Assembly (NCBI RefSeq): GCF_000189635.1
Contig: NW_002476455.1
Location: 1 to 29,242 of the forward strand
Direction of reading: 5' to 3'
Origin: Tetrahymena thermophila SB210
Taxonomy: Eukaryota > Ciliophora > Oligohymenophorea > Hymenostomatida > Tetrahymenidae
Length of the DNA: 29,242 bases
The stretch's first letter is position 1. Each line of letters opens with the position of its first letter. Positions 1 through 11,050 of the stretch are shown here, in pieces. Position numbers and translations under genes: made by a program. The notes beneath the pieces were generated by a model. It was not told where the DNA came from and did not search any database. It saw only the letters and a list, made by a program, of their open reading frames with translations.

Positions 1-145
1 TTAAATTACCTATTTTTAAAAGGATGATGCGTAAGCTATGTCAAGTTAATAAAAAGTGTAAAAATATCTTATTTTATGTATTTTCACATGTTTAAAAAAT
101 ATGAAAGAAAAAAAAAATGGATGAAAAAATGTGATTTTTGTTTAC
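1..145 (-). other. 5' part of intron 1 of kinase gene copy 1, with a conserved intronic block
   Basis: The intron begins at the GT at 145..144 on the minus strand. The part at about 1-75 recurs almost unchanged inside intron 1 of copy 2 (about 15860-15935) and copy 3 (about 28012-28085). In this copy the exon frame runs into TGA soon after the donor, so the block is not simply an exon extension. Whether it is functional or only recently duplicated cannot be told. Confidence 0.55.
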
Positions 146-578
146 TCTCACAAAGCTCCATTTCCATGACAAAGAAGGATTTGACTCCAGTTTAAACAAT
201 TATATCGTTTCCATCTTCATCTTCATCTTCTTGTTCTTCCATTAAATAAAAGCAATCATAGACATTTACTAAAAATTATGATTGGCTAAACTTTTGAAGC
301 ATTTCATACTCTTTTTTCAAAGATTCAATGCCATTATTATACTCTTTGTTTGAGCTCCCTAAAAATTTGAGAGCAACTTGGCGATTTTGCTAAGAATTGT
401 AAGCCTTTAAGACAAGAGAATAAGCGCCACTGCTTAAATACTCGAAATTTTAGAAGTATTTTTTCTGGCTGAACATCAACTTGACCAATTCCTTAATTGA
501 TGGCCTTTAAATTAAACAATCTTAGAAGATTTTGTTTGAGATAGTTTCAAATAATTCTTTTTGAACTTTCTTAGACAT
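146..578 (-). CDS. Double-kinase gene copy 1: first exon only (partial at window edge)
   Basis: This exon encodes the N-lobe of a protein kinase and is read with TAA/TAG as Gln. It starts at an ATG at 578..576; an in-frame ATG 12 nt upstream (590..588) is an alternative start for this copy only. It holds a pre-kinase segment (KECLIQRPSIKEL-like, here with QDC), a reduced glycine loop SSGAYSLV, the VALKF lysine, the helix-C glutamate in KKEYEML, an acidic insert and the hinge segment FVMEMELCE. The exon is 433 nt and ends in phase 1 at A|GTAAAC (donor at 145), as in copy 3. Bases 1-145 are the start of a long intron, and the catalytic half lies outside the window. No TGA interrupts the frame. 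Copies 2 and 3 show what the missing part should contain. The kinase identity is well supported; the substrate is unknown. Confidence 0.85.
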
Positions 579-1820
579 TTTGCTATTCATTTTCGCTATG
601 CGACTGGGGTTGCTAATTGGAGTACTGACTTACTTAAAGTAGGCTGAGGGGTTTGCTTTTTTATTAAAAACAGATGTTTTTTGTGATGTAAAATTTATAT
701 ATGCAGAAGTCCCTTCTTTTTTAGTATATAAAGGAAACCTTAATAGTTACAAGAAATAAGAAAAACTTGCTTATCAGTAAAAATTGATTAAAAATCAAGA
801 AGAAATATTAATTAATTTTCAAATACACTAACAACTTTTCTATTTTTAGATACAAATCAATTTTAACAAAATTCTTTTATATTTATAATATTTATTTTAT
901 AAAGTATGTATCTTTTTTCTAATTTAAAATAGATAGACACATATTAGTATAATATAAACTTTATTAATGAATAATAATTTTAAATTTAGACTGCGCACAT
1001 ACATAACCAAACAATTTACCCAAAATATAAATGTTTCTAGTTTATAGTTTATAGATAGATTTTTTTTTACAAAAGTTAGAGTTGGGATCAAATCTTTTGT
1101 CAATTTTTAACTCTCGCACAGCTTGACAGTTTTACTGTAAGTTTTGTGATATTAATTAAATATAGGTAGAAAGCAAAAAAGACTAAAGATCTTTAAGGAT
1201 ATTTTGATTATTTTAAAAGATAATCAGAATATCTTTTGAATTAATCAAAGTGCCTATTCACTAATCTACAAATATACTAATATCTTTTTTATTAAAAACT
1301 AATTGATAATGATTAAATTGATATTTATAATAATATTGTCTATTTAATTTATATAGTAGAATCGCTACTTAATACAAATAAAATATTTTTTATTATATCC
1401 TAAACAAAAAATTTCAAATTAAAATTATTGTTATTATAAAATAATAAATAATTCTGCTTATTTTACTATTTATGATAAATGAATTTTATTTTAAAAGCTA
1501 AAACAAATTTTGGATGAAATCTTTTATTTATTTTATAAAATAATTTAATATTATTTAATTTAAAAATAATTTAAATACTTTTAAAGTCATTTTTTAACTC
1601 TTAACTAAATATTTTATATGCTAAATTATTCTAAGAACTAAGCGCTAATTTTTTAGGCATGATCATTTTGCTTTATATTAATAAAATATATATAGTTTAT
1701 AAGAAGTCTTTAAATTATGCAATTTTGTTCTATTAATCACTGATTTTTATATAATTATTTATTGTAATTAAATATAGACCAAATATGAGAATTTTCCATT
1801 CAATCAAATAATAAAAAAAT
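579..1820 (-). promoter_or_regulatory. Conserved upstream region of kinase gene copy 1
   Basis: This stretch matches 16425-17222 and 28576-29200 upstream of the other two copies and should hold the promoter and 5' UTR. The part at about 591-660 is the most conserved and the richest in G+C, and stands out from an A+T-rich background. In copies 1 and 2 it is open in frame with the kinase ATG for at least 22 codons, but no upstream ATG is visible. It could therefore be 5' UTR, a promoter element or an unrecognised upstream exon. No other gene was found here. Confidence 0.45.
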
Positions 1821-1906
1821 TCTATCAGGTTCGAAACCTGTTTCAAAACCTTTTTTTTATTTATTTTAATTTTTTTAATATTATATTAAATAATATTTAT
1901 TATTCT
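1821..1906 (+). repeat. Isolated end of the foldback element (B-box plus T-run arm)
   Basis: This segment is almost identical to 8901-8988, the right arm of the complete foldback element. It contains GGTTCGAAACC at 1828-1838, a T8 run at 1851-1858 and the same A+T-rich tail ending in TTATTATTCT. It lies exactly where similarity to the copy-3 upstream region runs out. No matching left arm was found nearby, so it is probably a remnant or a solo end. Confidence 0.6.
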
Positions 1907-3415
1907 AAAAATATTTTCATTTAACTTTTCTTATTTAATTTTTAATTTAGATTTATTAGAAGTTTTAAGTATTAAAAATTGTTATATTTAATAAAAATTG
2001 ATTCATCCATTTATTTAATATTTAGCTTAATTTCTAATTAAAATAAATAACTTTTTTAATTTATTATTCTCTGCAATTTCAAAATAAAAAAGATATTCCA
2101 ATATAATTAATTAATTAAAATATTTTATTTTTATTTTCTTCTTATTAATATAATAAATTTGGTTATTAGCTTTAATTATTTTGTTTGGATACATTATTTA
2201 TTAATAATGTATTCTTTAGATATTTTATTATATTTTTTTAAAAACTTCTATAGCAATAATAATCTTGAAAATAATGAAGTTAAAGATCTTTATATTTCTT
2301 TGGCTAAATACAAAAATACACTTATTTCAGGGTATAAATTATCTTTTCCTAATAGCTCTTTATTTATTTATTTAATTTTCTGTAGTTTAAATTTTTAATA
2401 TTTGTTGAATATGTTAAAGGAATTTTTAAGTTAATTCTTTTTCACTAAAAAAAGAAATAATCATATGCATAAAAATAGCATAATACATTTAGGATATGCC
2501 TTAATGCAATTAACTAACCTCTCAACTCTGAGTATAAAAGATCATGAGTAAAAATAAATTTATTTAATTTATTAATTAAAAAATTAATTTAATTTAAATG
2601 ATAATAATAAATTTGATTTTCTTTCTTATTTTAAATTAAAATTTAATTATAATAAGTTTAATATTCTAAGGATTTCTAGGTTATTTGAAGAGCTGTCAAA
2701 GAGTTACTTTTCTTAAATTAGATAATATGTAAAAAATTCAAGATTCTTATTTATATTATTTATAATAATTGTGAATACTCAATAGTGATGTTCTTATATT
2801 TTTTTAAATTTAAGCGTAATATACGAATGATGTCTTAAAGATAATTTGGAAAATGAAGAGACTTGTAAAATTTGCTAAATACGGATTATGAATCTTTAAT
2901 TCTAATTCTTATTTTCAATATGTACTTATTCATTTATGATTTTAGATTTTATTTTTCATAGAAATCCTTGTATTAAAAAAAAATTTATAATATAAAAAAA
3001 GAGTAAAATATAATTTATTATTTTAATTTTTAGCTAATTTCATAAAGTTATTTATTTATTTATAAATATAATTTATTATAGTTTCTCATAAATTAACCAG
3101 CTTTGAATTTCATATAAATTTGGTTTAAGTGTGTTTTACAAAATTAAAATACTCTGCTTGATTTTTAAATAAAGCTATATCTGTCAGATAAATTATGATT
3201 TAAAAAAGAAAAAAAAAATATATAAACTACCATTTAGTCATTTATATATAAATATTCATACGAATATCGCTGATTACATATATGTATCTAATCAGTAGAA
3301 TTTTAAAACCAGGAAATGCAAAATGTAAATCTAATTAATAAATATAAATATTTAAATTATTTTATAGTTTTATTCATTTTACTTAAATTACTTATTTTTT
3401 TAATTAATCTTTTAA
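1907..3415. other. A+T-rich spacer without a supportable gene
   Basis: No kinase similarity, RNA gene or repeat unit was recognised here, and nothing equivalent was found in the second unit apart from the last ~140 bases before the array. A frame at 2159-2398 (+) is open for 79 codons but begins at TTG and is very rich in Ile, Leu, Phe and Asn. In DNA this poor in G it is weak evidence for a gene. An imperfect palindrome lies at 3270-3295. Confidence 0.5.
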
Positions 3416-3557
3416 TTATAATTCTAATTCTTATAGTTTCGATTGAAATGTCCGATTTTTTCTATTAGTTATAATATATTAAATGTATATTTATCGAAGG
3501 ATTTGTTTTGTAATATATTTATTAAATTCATTTTTTTGATATTAAAATTATTATTTA
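3416..3557. repeat. Array-flanking segment shared by both units (copy a)
   Basis: About 140 bp directly left of array 1 resemble 19615-19770 directly left of array 2. Shared blocks include AAATGTATATTTATC, ATATATTTATTAAATTC and GATATTAAAATTATTATTT. This places the left border of both arrays at the same ancestral point, so the array existed before the unit was duplicated. Confidence 0.6.
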
Positions 3558-6500
3558 TCTAATCACTAAGTGAAAAGTGTAAATCTACAAAATGATCCAT
3601 TTTTACTAATTTCTTGCTTTTTATCAATAAATAAATTGAGTTTTTACCATAAATGAAGCTTCAAACTTGTGATATTCTCGCACAATGCTATTGCTGTCCT
3701 TAAATTTTTTATATTTTATGCATCAATATTATTTAACCTTTAAATATAAGAAATAATGAATTAAAAAAATAAATTTGGAGGAGAAAGGATTGTAAAAAAA
3801 GATTGCTGCTTTTGTTAGTATTTTAGTTTGTTTTTGAAGGAGAAAGTAAACAAATTGATTATTTTTTAGCTGAGTAGTAAATATGTAAGCAAATAAGTAT
3901 TTATGTATGTAATTAAGTTAGCAATCTAATAAATAAATAAATAACTAACTAATTAACTAACTATTGAAGTAACTTAATTAGCTAATCACTAAATGAAAAG
4001 CGTAAATCAGCAAAATAAACAAATTTTTCTATAAATCTTAAATTTTATCAATCAATAAATGAAGTTTTTACAATAAATCAAGCGTCAAACTTGTGATATT
4101 CTTGCACTACACTATTGTTGTGGCTAAATCTTTTGCACCCTCATCACCAATACTATTTCGCCTTTAAATATAAGAATAAATAACGAATTAAAAAAATAAA
4201 TTTGGAGGAGAAAGGATTGTAAAAAAAGATTGCTGTTTTGCTAGTATTTTAGTTGGTTTTTGAAGGAGTAAGAAAACAAATTAATTATTTTTTAGCTGAG
4301 TAGTAAGTATGTAAGCAAATAAGTATTTCTGTATATATTTAAGTAAGCAATCTAATAACTAAATAACTAACTAATTAACTAACAAACTAACGAAGTGACT
4401 TAAATAACTAATCACTAAGTGAAATGCGTAAATCAGCAAAATAAACAAATTTTTATAATAATCTTAATTTTTATCAATCAATAAATGAAGTTTTTACTAT
4501 AAATGAAGCGTCAAACTTGTGATATTCTTGCGCTACGATATTCCTGTGGCTAAATCCTTTGCACCCTATGCACCAATACTATTTCCCCTTTAAATATAAG
4601 AATAAATAATGAATTATAAAAATAAATTTGGAGGAGAAAGGATTGTAAAAAAAGTTTGCTTTTGCTAGTATTTTAGTTTGATTTTGAAGGAGTAAGTAAA
4701 CAAATTGATTAATATTTAGCTGAGTACTAAATATGTAAGTAAATAAGTATTTATGTATGTAATTAAGTAAGCAATCTAATAACTAAATAACTAATTAATT
4801 AACTAACTAACGAAGTGAATTAATTAATTAGCTAATCACTAAGTGAAAAGCATATATCATCAAAATAAACTAATTTTTCTATAAATTTTGTTTTTTATCT
4901 ATAAATAAATGAAGTTTTTACGATAAATCAAGAGTCAAATTTGTGATATTCTTGCACTACGCTATTCCTGTGGCTAAATCTTTTGCACCCTCATCACCAA
5001 TACTGTTTCCCCTTTAAATATAAGAATAAATAATGAATTAAAAAAAATAAATTTGGAGGAGAAAGGATTGTAAAAAAAGATTTCTGCTTTTGTTAGTATT
5101 TTAGTTTGATTTTGAAGGAGTAAGTAAATAATTTGATTATTTTTTAGCTGAGTAGTAAAGTAAGTATGTAAGCAAATAAGTATTTATGTATATAATTAAG
5201 TAAGCAATCTAATAACTAAATAACTAATTAATTAACTAACTAACTAAGGAAGTGACTAAATTAGCTAATTACTAAATGAAAAGCGAAAATCTACAAAATA
5301 AACCAATTTTTCTATAAATCTTGCTTTTTATCTATCAGTAAATGAAGTTTTTACTATAAATGAAGGGTCAAACTTGTGATATTCTTGCACTATTCTATTC
5401 CTGTGGCTAAATATTTTGAACCCTGATCACCAATACTATTTCGCCTTTAAATATAAGAATAAATAATGAATTAAAAAAATAAATTTGGAGGAGAAAGGAT
5501 TATAAAAAATATTGCTGCTTTTGCTAGTATTTTAGTTTGATTTTGAAGGAGTAAATAAACAAATTGATTATTTTTTAGCTTAGTACTAAATATGTAAGCA
5601 AATAAGTATTTATTTATGTAATTAAGTAAGTAATCTAATAACTAAATAACAAATTAATTAATTAACTAACTAACTAACTAACTAACAAAATGACTTAATT
5701 ACCTAATCACTAAGTGAAAAGCGTAAATCAGCAAAATAAAAATTTTTTTCTATAAATCTTGCTTTTTTATTAATCAATAAATGAAGTTTTTACCATAAAT
5801 CAAGTGTCAAACATGTGATATTCTTGCTCTACGCTATTCCTGTGGCTAAATCTTTTGCACCCTCATCACCAATACTATTTTGCCTTTAAATATAAGAATA
5901 AATAATAAATTAAAAAAGTAAATTTGGAGGAGAAAGGATTGTAAAAAAAGATTGCTGCCTTTGTTAGTATTTTAGTTTGATTTTGAAGGAGTAAGTAAAT
6001 AAATTGATTATTTTTTAGCTGAGTAGTAAAGTAAGTATGTAAGCAAAAAGTATTTATGTATGTAATTAATTAGCAATCTAATAACTAAATAACTAATTAA
6101 TTAACTAACTAAAGAAGTAACTTAATTAACTAATCACTAAGTGAAATGCGTAAATCAGCAAAATAAACTTATTTTTCTATAAATTTTGCTTTTTATCTAT
6201 CAATAAATGAAATTTTTACTATAAATCAAGCATCAAATTTGTGATATTCTTGCACTACGATATTCCTTTGGCTAAATCTTTTGCACCCTATGCATCAATA
6301 CTATTATCCCTTTAAATATAAGAACGAATAATGAATTAAAAAAAAAATATTTTTGAAGGAGAAAGGATTGTAAAAAAAAGATTGCTGCTTTTGTTAGTAT
6401 TTTAGTTTGTTTTTGAAGGATTAAGGAAACAGATTGATTATTTTTTAGCTGAGTATTAAATATTAAAGCAAATAAGTATTTATATATGTAATTAAGTAAG

Positions 6501-8659
6501 CAATCTAATAACTAAATAACTAACTAACTAAGTAACTTAATTAGCTTATCACTAAGTGAAAAGCGTAAATAAGCAAAATAAAAAAATTTTTATATAAATC
6601 TTGCTTTTTAACAATCAAACAATGAAGTTTTTACGATAAATCAAGCATCAAACTTGTGATATTCTTGCACTACTCTATTCCTGTGTCTAAATATTTTGCA
6701 CCCTGATCACCAATACTATTTCGCCTTTAAATATAAGAATAAATAATGAATTAAAAAAATAAATTTCGAGGAGAAAGGATTGTAAAAAAAGATTGCTGCT
6801 TTTGTTAGTATTTTAGTTTGATTTTGAAAGAGTAAGTAAATAAATTGATTATTTTTTAGCTGAGTAGTAAGTATGTAAGCAAATAAGTATTTATGTATGT
6901 AATTAAGTAAGCAGTTTAATAACTAAATAACTTACTAATTAACTAACTAACGAAGTAATTTAATTAGCTAATCACTAAGTGAAAAGCGTAAATAAGCAAA
7001 ATAAACAAATTTTTCTATTAATTTTGCTTTTTATCTATCAATAAATAAAGTTTTTACGATAAATGAAGCGTCAAACTTGTGATATTCTTGCACTATGCTA
7101 TTGCTGTGGCTAAAAATTTTACACCATATGCATAAATACTATTTCGCCTTTAAAATAAGAATAAATAATAAATTTAAAAAATAAATTTAGAGGTGAAAGG
7201 ATTTTTTAAAAATTGCTGCTTTTGTTAGTATTTTAGTTTGTTTTTGAAGGAGTAAGTAAATAAATTGATTATTTTTTAGCTGAGTAGTAAAGTAAGTATG
7301 TAAGCAAATAAGTATTTATGTATGTAATTAAGTAAGCAATCTAATAACTAAATAAATAATTAACTAAGTAACTTAATTAGCTTATCACTTAGTGAAAAGC
7401 GTAAATCAGAAAAATAAACTAATTTTTCTATAAATCTTGCTTTTTATCAATCAAACAATGAAGTTTTTACTATAAATAAAGGGTCAAACATGTGATATTC
7501 TTGCACTATTCTATTCCTGTGGCTAAATCTTTTGAACCCTGATCACCAATACTATTTCGCCTTTAAATATAAGAATAAATAACGAATTAAAAAAATAAAT
7601 TTGGAGGAGAAGGATTGTAAAAAAATATTGCTGTTTTGCTAGTATTTTAGTTGGTTTTTGAAGGAGTAAGAAAACAAATTAATTATTTTTTAGCTGAGTA
7701 GTAAGTATGTAAGCAAATAAGTATTTATGTATATATTTTTCTATAAATCTTGTTTTTTATCAATCAATAAAGGAAGTTTTTACCATAAATCAAGCGTCAA
7801 ACTTGTGATATTCTTGCACTACTCTATTCCTAATGCTAAATCTTTTGCACCCTCATCACCAATACTATTTCCCCTTTAAATATAAGAATAAATAATGACT
7901 AAAAAAATAAATTTGGAGGAGAAAGGATTGTAACAAAAGATTGCTGCTTTTGTTAGTATTTTAGTTTGTTTTTGAAGGAATAAGTAAACAAATTGATTCT
8001 TTTTTAGATGAGTAGTAAGTATGTAAGCAAATAAGTATTTATATATGTAATTAAGTAAGCAATCTAATAACTAAATAACTAACTGACTTAATTAGCTAAT
8101 AATTAAGTGAAAAGCGTAAATTAGCAAAATAAAAAAATTTTCTATAAATTTTGATTTTTATCTATCAATAAATGAAGTTTTTACTATAAATCAAGCATCA
8201 AATTTGTGATATTCTTGCACTACGCTATTCCTGTGGCTAAATCTTTTGCACCCTATGCACCAATACTATTAAACCTTTAAATATTAGAATAAATAATGAA
8301 TTAAAAAAATAAATTTGAAGGAGAAAGGATTGTAAAAAAAGATTGCTGCTTTTGTTAGTATTTTAGTTTGATTTTGAAGAAGTAAGTAAACAAATTGATT
8401 ATTTTTTAGCTGAGTAGTAAGTATATAAGCAAATAATTATTTATGTATGTAATTAAGTAAGCAGTTTAATAACTAAATAACTAACTAACGAAGTGACTTA
8501 ATTAGCTAATCACTAAGTAAAAAGCGTAAATAATCAAAATAAACAAATTTTTCTATTGTTGAAAATTATTTCTATAGTAGGAAATAAATATTTAGTAGAA
8601 TAATAAATATTATTTAAAAAATTTAAAGAAAATTTAAAATAATAAAAAAAGGCATCCAA

Positions 8660-8673
8660 AGAGGCTTCGAACC
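8660..8673 (-). promoter_or_regulatory. Pol III B-box-like motif in the left arm
   Basis: Read on the minus strand, 8673..8663 is GGTTCGAAGCC, which fits the internal B-box consensus GWTCRANNC. It is followed outward by a run of seven Ts (8650..8644 on the minus strand), a possible Pol III terminator. No matching A box or tRNA 5' half was found inside the element. Confidence 0.35.
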
Positions 8674-8909
8674 TGAACTAACAAAAAAAATAAAAAATAT
8701 TTAATCAAAGATTTAATTTTTTGATGAAGAAATCTAAATAAATTTTTAATCAAACATTTAATTTTTAGAGTTAAGCCTTTTTTTCATACATTTTATATGT
8801 AAAAAAATTAATTAATTCAAGATTAAATGTTTGAAATAAAAATTTTAATTTCTTTATCAAAAAATTAAATGTTTGAGTAACATTTTTGATTTTTTTCTTC
8901 TATCAGGTT

Positions 8910-8940
8910 GGTTCGAAACCTGCTTCTAAACCTTTTTTTT
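8910..8940 (+). promoter_or_regulatory. Pol III B-box-like motif and T8 run in the right arm
   Basis: GGTTCGAAACC at 8910-8920 fits the B-box consensus and is followed by T8 at 8933-8940. This is the inverted counterpart of the left-arm motif, and the same arrangement occurs at 1828-1858. It could be a relic of a tRNA 3' half captured by the element, or a palindrome that resembles one. Confidence 0.35.
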
Positions 8941-11050
8941 ATTTATTTTAATTTTTTTAATATTATATTAAATAATATTTATTATTCTATTAAGTTTATA
9001 TTTCTGACTCAAGAAATAATTTTCTGAAAATAGCTATATAAATTTTGCTTTTTATCTATCAATAAATGAAGTTTTTACGATAAATCAAGCTTCAAACTTG
9101 TGATATTCTCACACTACGCTATTCCTGTGGCTAAATCTTTTACACCCTTATCACCAATACTATTATCCCTTTAGATATAAGAATAAATAATGAATTAAAA
9201 AAATAAATTTGGAGGAAAAAGGATTGTAAAAAAAATTGCTGCTTTTTTTAGTATTTTTTAGTTTGTTTTTGAAGGAGTAAGTAAACAAATTTATTATTTT
9301 TTAGCTGAGTAGTAAGTATGTAAGCAAATAAGTATTTATGTATGTAATTAATTATACAATCTAATAACTACATAACTAATTAATTAACTAACTAAAGAAA
9401 AGACTTAATTAGCTAATCAATAAGTGAAAAGCGTAAATCAACAAAATAAACAAATTTTTCTATAAATCTTGCTTTTTATCAATCAACAAATGAAGTTTTT
9501 ACCATAAATCAAGAGTCAAACTTGTGATATTCTTGCACTACTCTATTACTGTGGATAAATGTTTTGCACCCACATCACCAATACTATTTCCCCTTTAAAT
9601 ATAAGAATAAATAATGAATTAAAAAAATAAATTTGAAGGTGAAAGGATTGTAAAAAAAGATTGCTGCTTTTGTTAGTATTTTAGTTTGTTTTTGAAGGAA
9701 TAAGTAAACAAATTGATTATTTTTTAGCTGAGTAGTAAGTATGTAAGTAAATAAGTATTTATATATGTTATTAAATAAGCAATCTAATAGCTAAATAACT
9801 AATTAATTAACTAACTAAAGAAAAGACTTAATTAGCTAATCAAAAAGTGAAAAGCGTAAATCAGTAAAATAAACAAATTTTTCTATTAATTTTGCTTTTT
9901 ATCTATCAATAAATCAAGTTTTTACTATAAATCAAGCGTCAAATTTGTTATATTCTTGCACAATGATATTCCTGTGGCTAAATATTTTGCACCCTATGCA
10001 CCAATACTATTTCCCCTTTAAATATAAGAATAAATAATGAATTTAAAAAATAAATTTGAAGGAGAAAGGATTGTAAAAAAGATTGCTGCTTTTGTTAGTA
10101 TTTTAGTTTGTTTTTGAAGGAGTAAGTAAACAAATTGATTACTTTTTAGCTGAGTAGTAAGTATGTAAGTAAATAAGTATTTATATATGTAATTAAGTAA
10201 GCAATCTAATAACTAAAAAACTAACTAAAGAAGTGACTTAATTAGCTAATCATAAAGTGAAAAGTGTAAATCAGCAAAATATAAAAATTTTTCTATAAAT
10301 TTTGCTTTTTATCTATCAATAAATGAAGTTTTTACTATAAATCAAGCATCAAATTTGTGATATTCTTGCACTACGCTATTCCTGTGGCTAAATCTTTTGC
10401 ACCCTATGCACCAATACTATTTTGCCTTTAAATATAAGAATAAATAATGAATTATAAAAATAAATTTGTAGGAGAAAGGATTATAAAAAAAATTGCTGCT
10501 TTTGTTAGTATTTTAGTTTATTTTTGAAGGAGTAAGTAAACAAATTGATTATTTTTTAGCTGAGTAGTAAGTATGTAAGCAAATAAGTATTTATGTATGT
10601 AAGTAAGTAATCAATCTAATAACTAAATAACTAATTAACTAACTAACTAACGAAGTGACTTAATTAGCTAATCACTAAGTGAAAAGCGTAAATCAGCATA
10701 AACAAATTTTTCTATAAATTTTGCTTTTTATCTAACAATAAAATAAGTTTTTACGATAAATGAAGCATCAAACTTATGATATTCTTGCACTACGCTATTC
10801 CTGTGGCTAAATCTTTTGCATCCGCATCACGAATACTATTTTCCCTTTAAATATAAGAATAAATAATGAATTAAAAAAATAAATTTGGATGCTCTCTTTG
10901 TTAGTATTTTAGTTTGTTTTTGAAGGAGTAAGTAAACAAATTGATTATTTTTTAGCTGAGTAGTAAATATGTAAGCAAATAAGTATTTATGTATGTAATT
11001 AAGTAAGCAATTTAATAACAAAATAACTAATTAACGAAGTGACTTAATTA

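Larger units (their letters stand above)
8556..9036. mobile_element. Foldback (MITE-like) element inserted in array 1
   Basis: About 481 bp interrupt a repeat unit between CTA (8553-8555) and TATAAATTTTGC (from 9037). An empty site with CTATAAATTTTGC is seen in other units, so the target duplication is probably TA; the exact ends could be off by about 2 nt. Left (8556 to about 8775) and right (about 8812 to 9036) halves are inverted copies, so a single strand could fold into one long hairpin with a short loop. Both arms carry a B-box-like motif followed outward by a T-run. There is no transposase, so it is non-autonomous. A TA target is typical of Tc1/mariner-type elements and of some ciliate internal eliminated sequences, but this family is not one I recognise. 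Confidence 0.72.
3558..11050. repeat. Tandem-repeat array 1: 17 units of about 424 bp
   Basis: A marker within each unit (GATATTCTTGCAC and variants) occurs at 3671, 4095, 4521, 4945, 5378, 5817, 6243, 6658, 7081, 7494, 7806, 8208, 9102, 9525, 9949, 10359 and 10778. Spacing is mostly 410-439. The exceptions are a 312-bp unit (7494-7806) and an 894-bp interval that holds an inserted foldback element. Each unit has a conserved core of about 80 bp containing TGCACC and CCAATACTAT, a purine-rich GGAGGAGAAAGGATTG block, a TAAG/AACT tetranucleotide tract, and a tail containing AATCACTAAGTGAAAAGCG. Unit lengths are not multiples of 3 and indels are frequent, so a repeated protein is unlikely. Units are fairly homogeneous, which suggests recent amplification or exchange. 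Confidence 0.92.

Noticed and set aside
2159..2398. A 79-codon open frame on the plus strand
   Set aside because: It starts at TTG, has no homologue in the second unit and its composition is what A+T-rich DNA gives by chance. In a genome where TGA is the only stop, frames of this length are common.
8901..8940. A complete tRNA gene
   Set aside because: Only a T-arm-like B-box and T-run are present. No acceptor pairing, D-arm, anticodon arm or A box could be found upstream.
10836..11021. A 61-codon frame on the minus strand
   Set aside because: It lies entirely inside the last satellite unit and is not conserved as a frame in the other units, so it is a shadow of the repeat.
3558..11050. Possible repeated protein encoded by the satellite (open stretches with TAA/TAG as Gln around GATATTCTTGCAC)
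   Set aside because: Unit length is not a multiple of three, indels in A-runs change frame between units and TGA appears in each unit. A non-coding satellite explains it better.
3558..11050. CRISPR-like regular repeats
   Set aside because: The units are long (about 424 bp), contiguous and similar over their whole length, with no distinct short repeats and unique spacers, in DNA with spliced eukaryotic genes.
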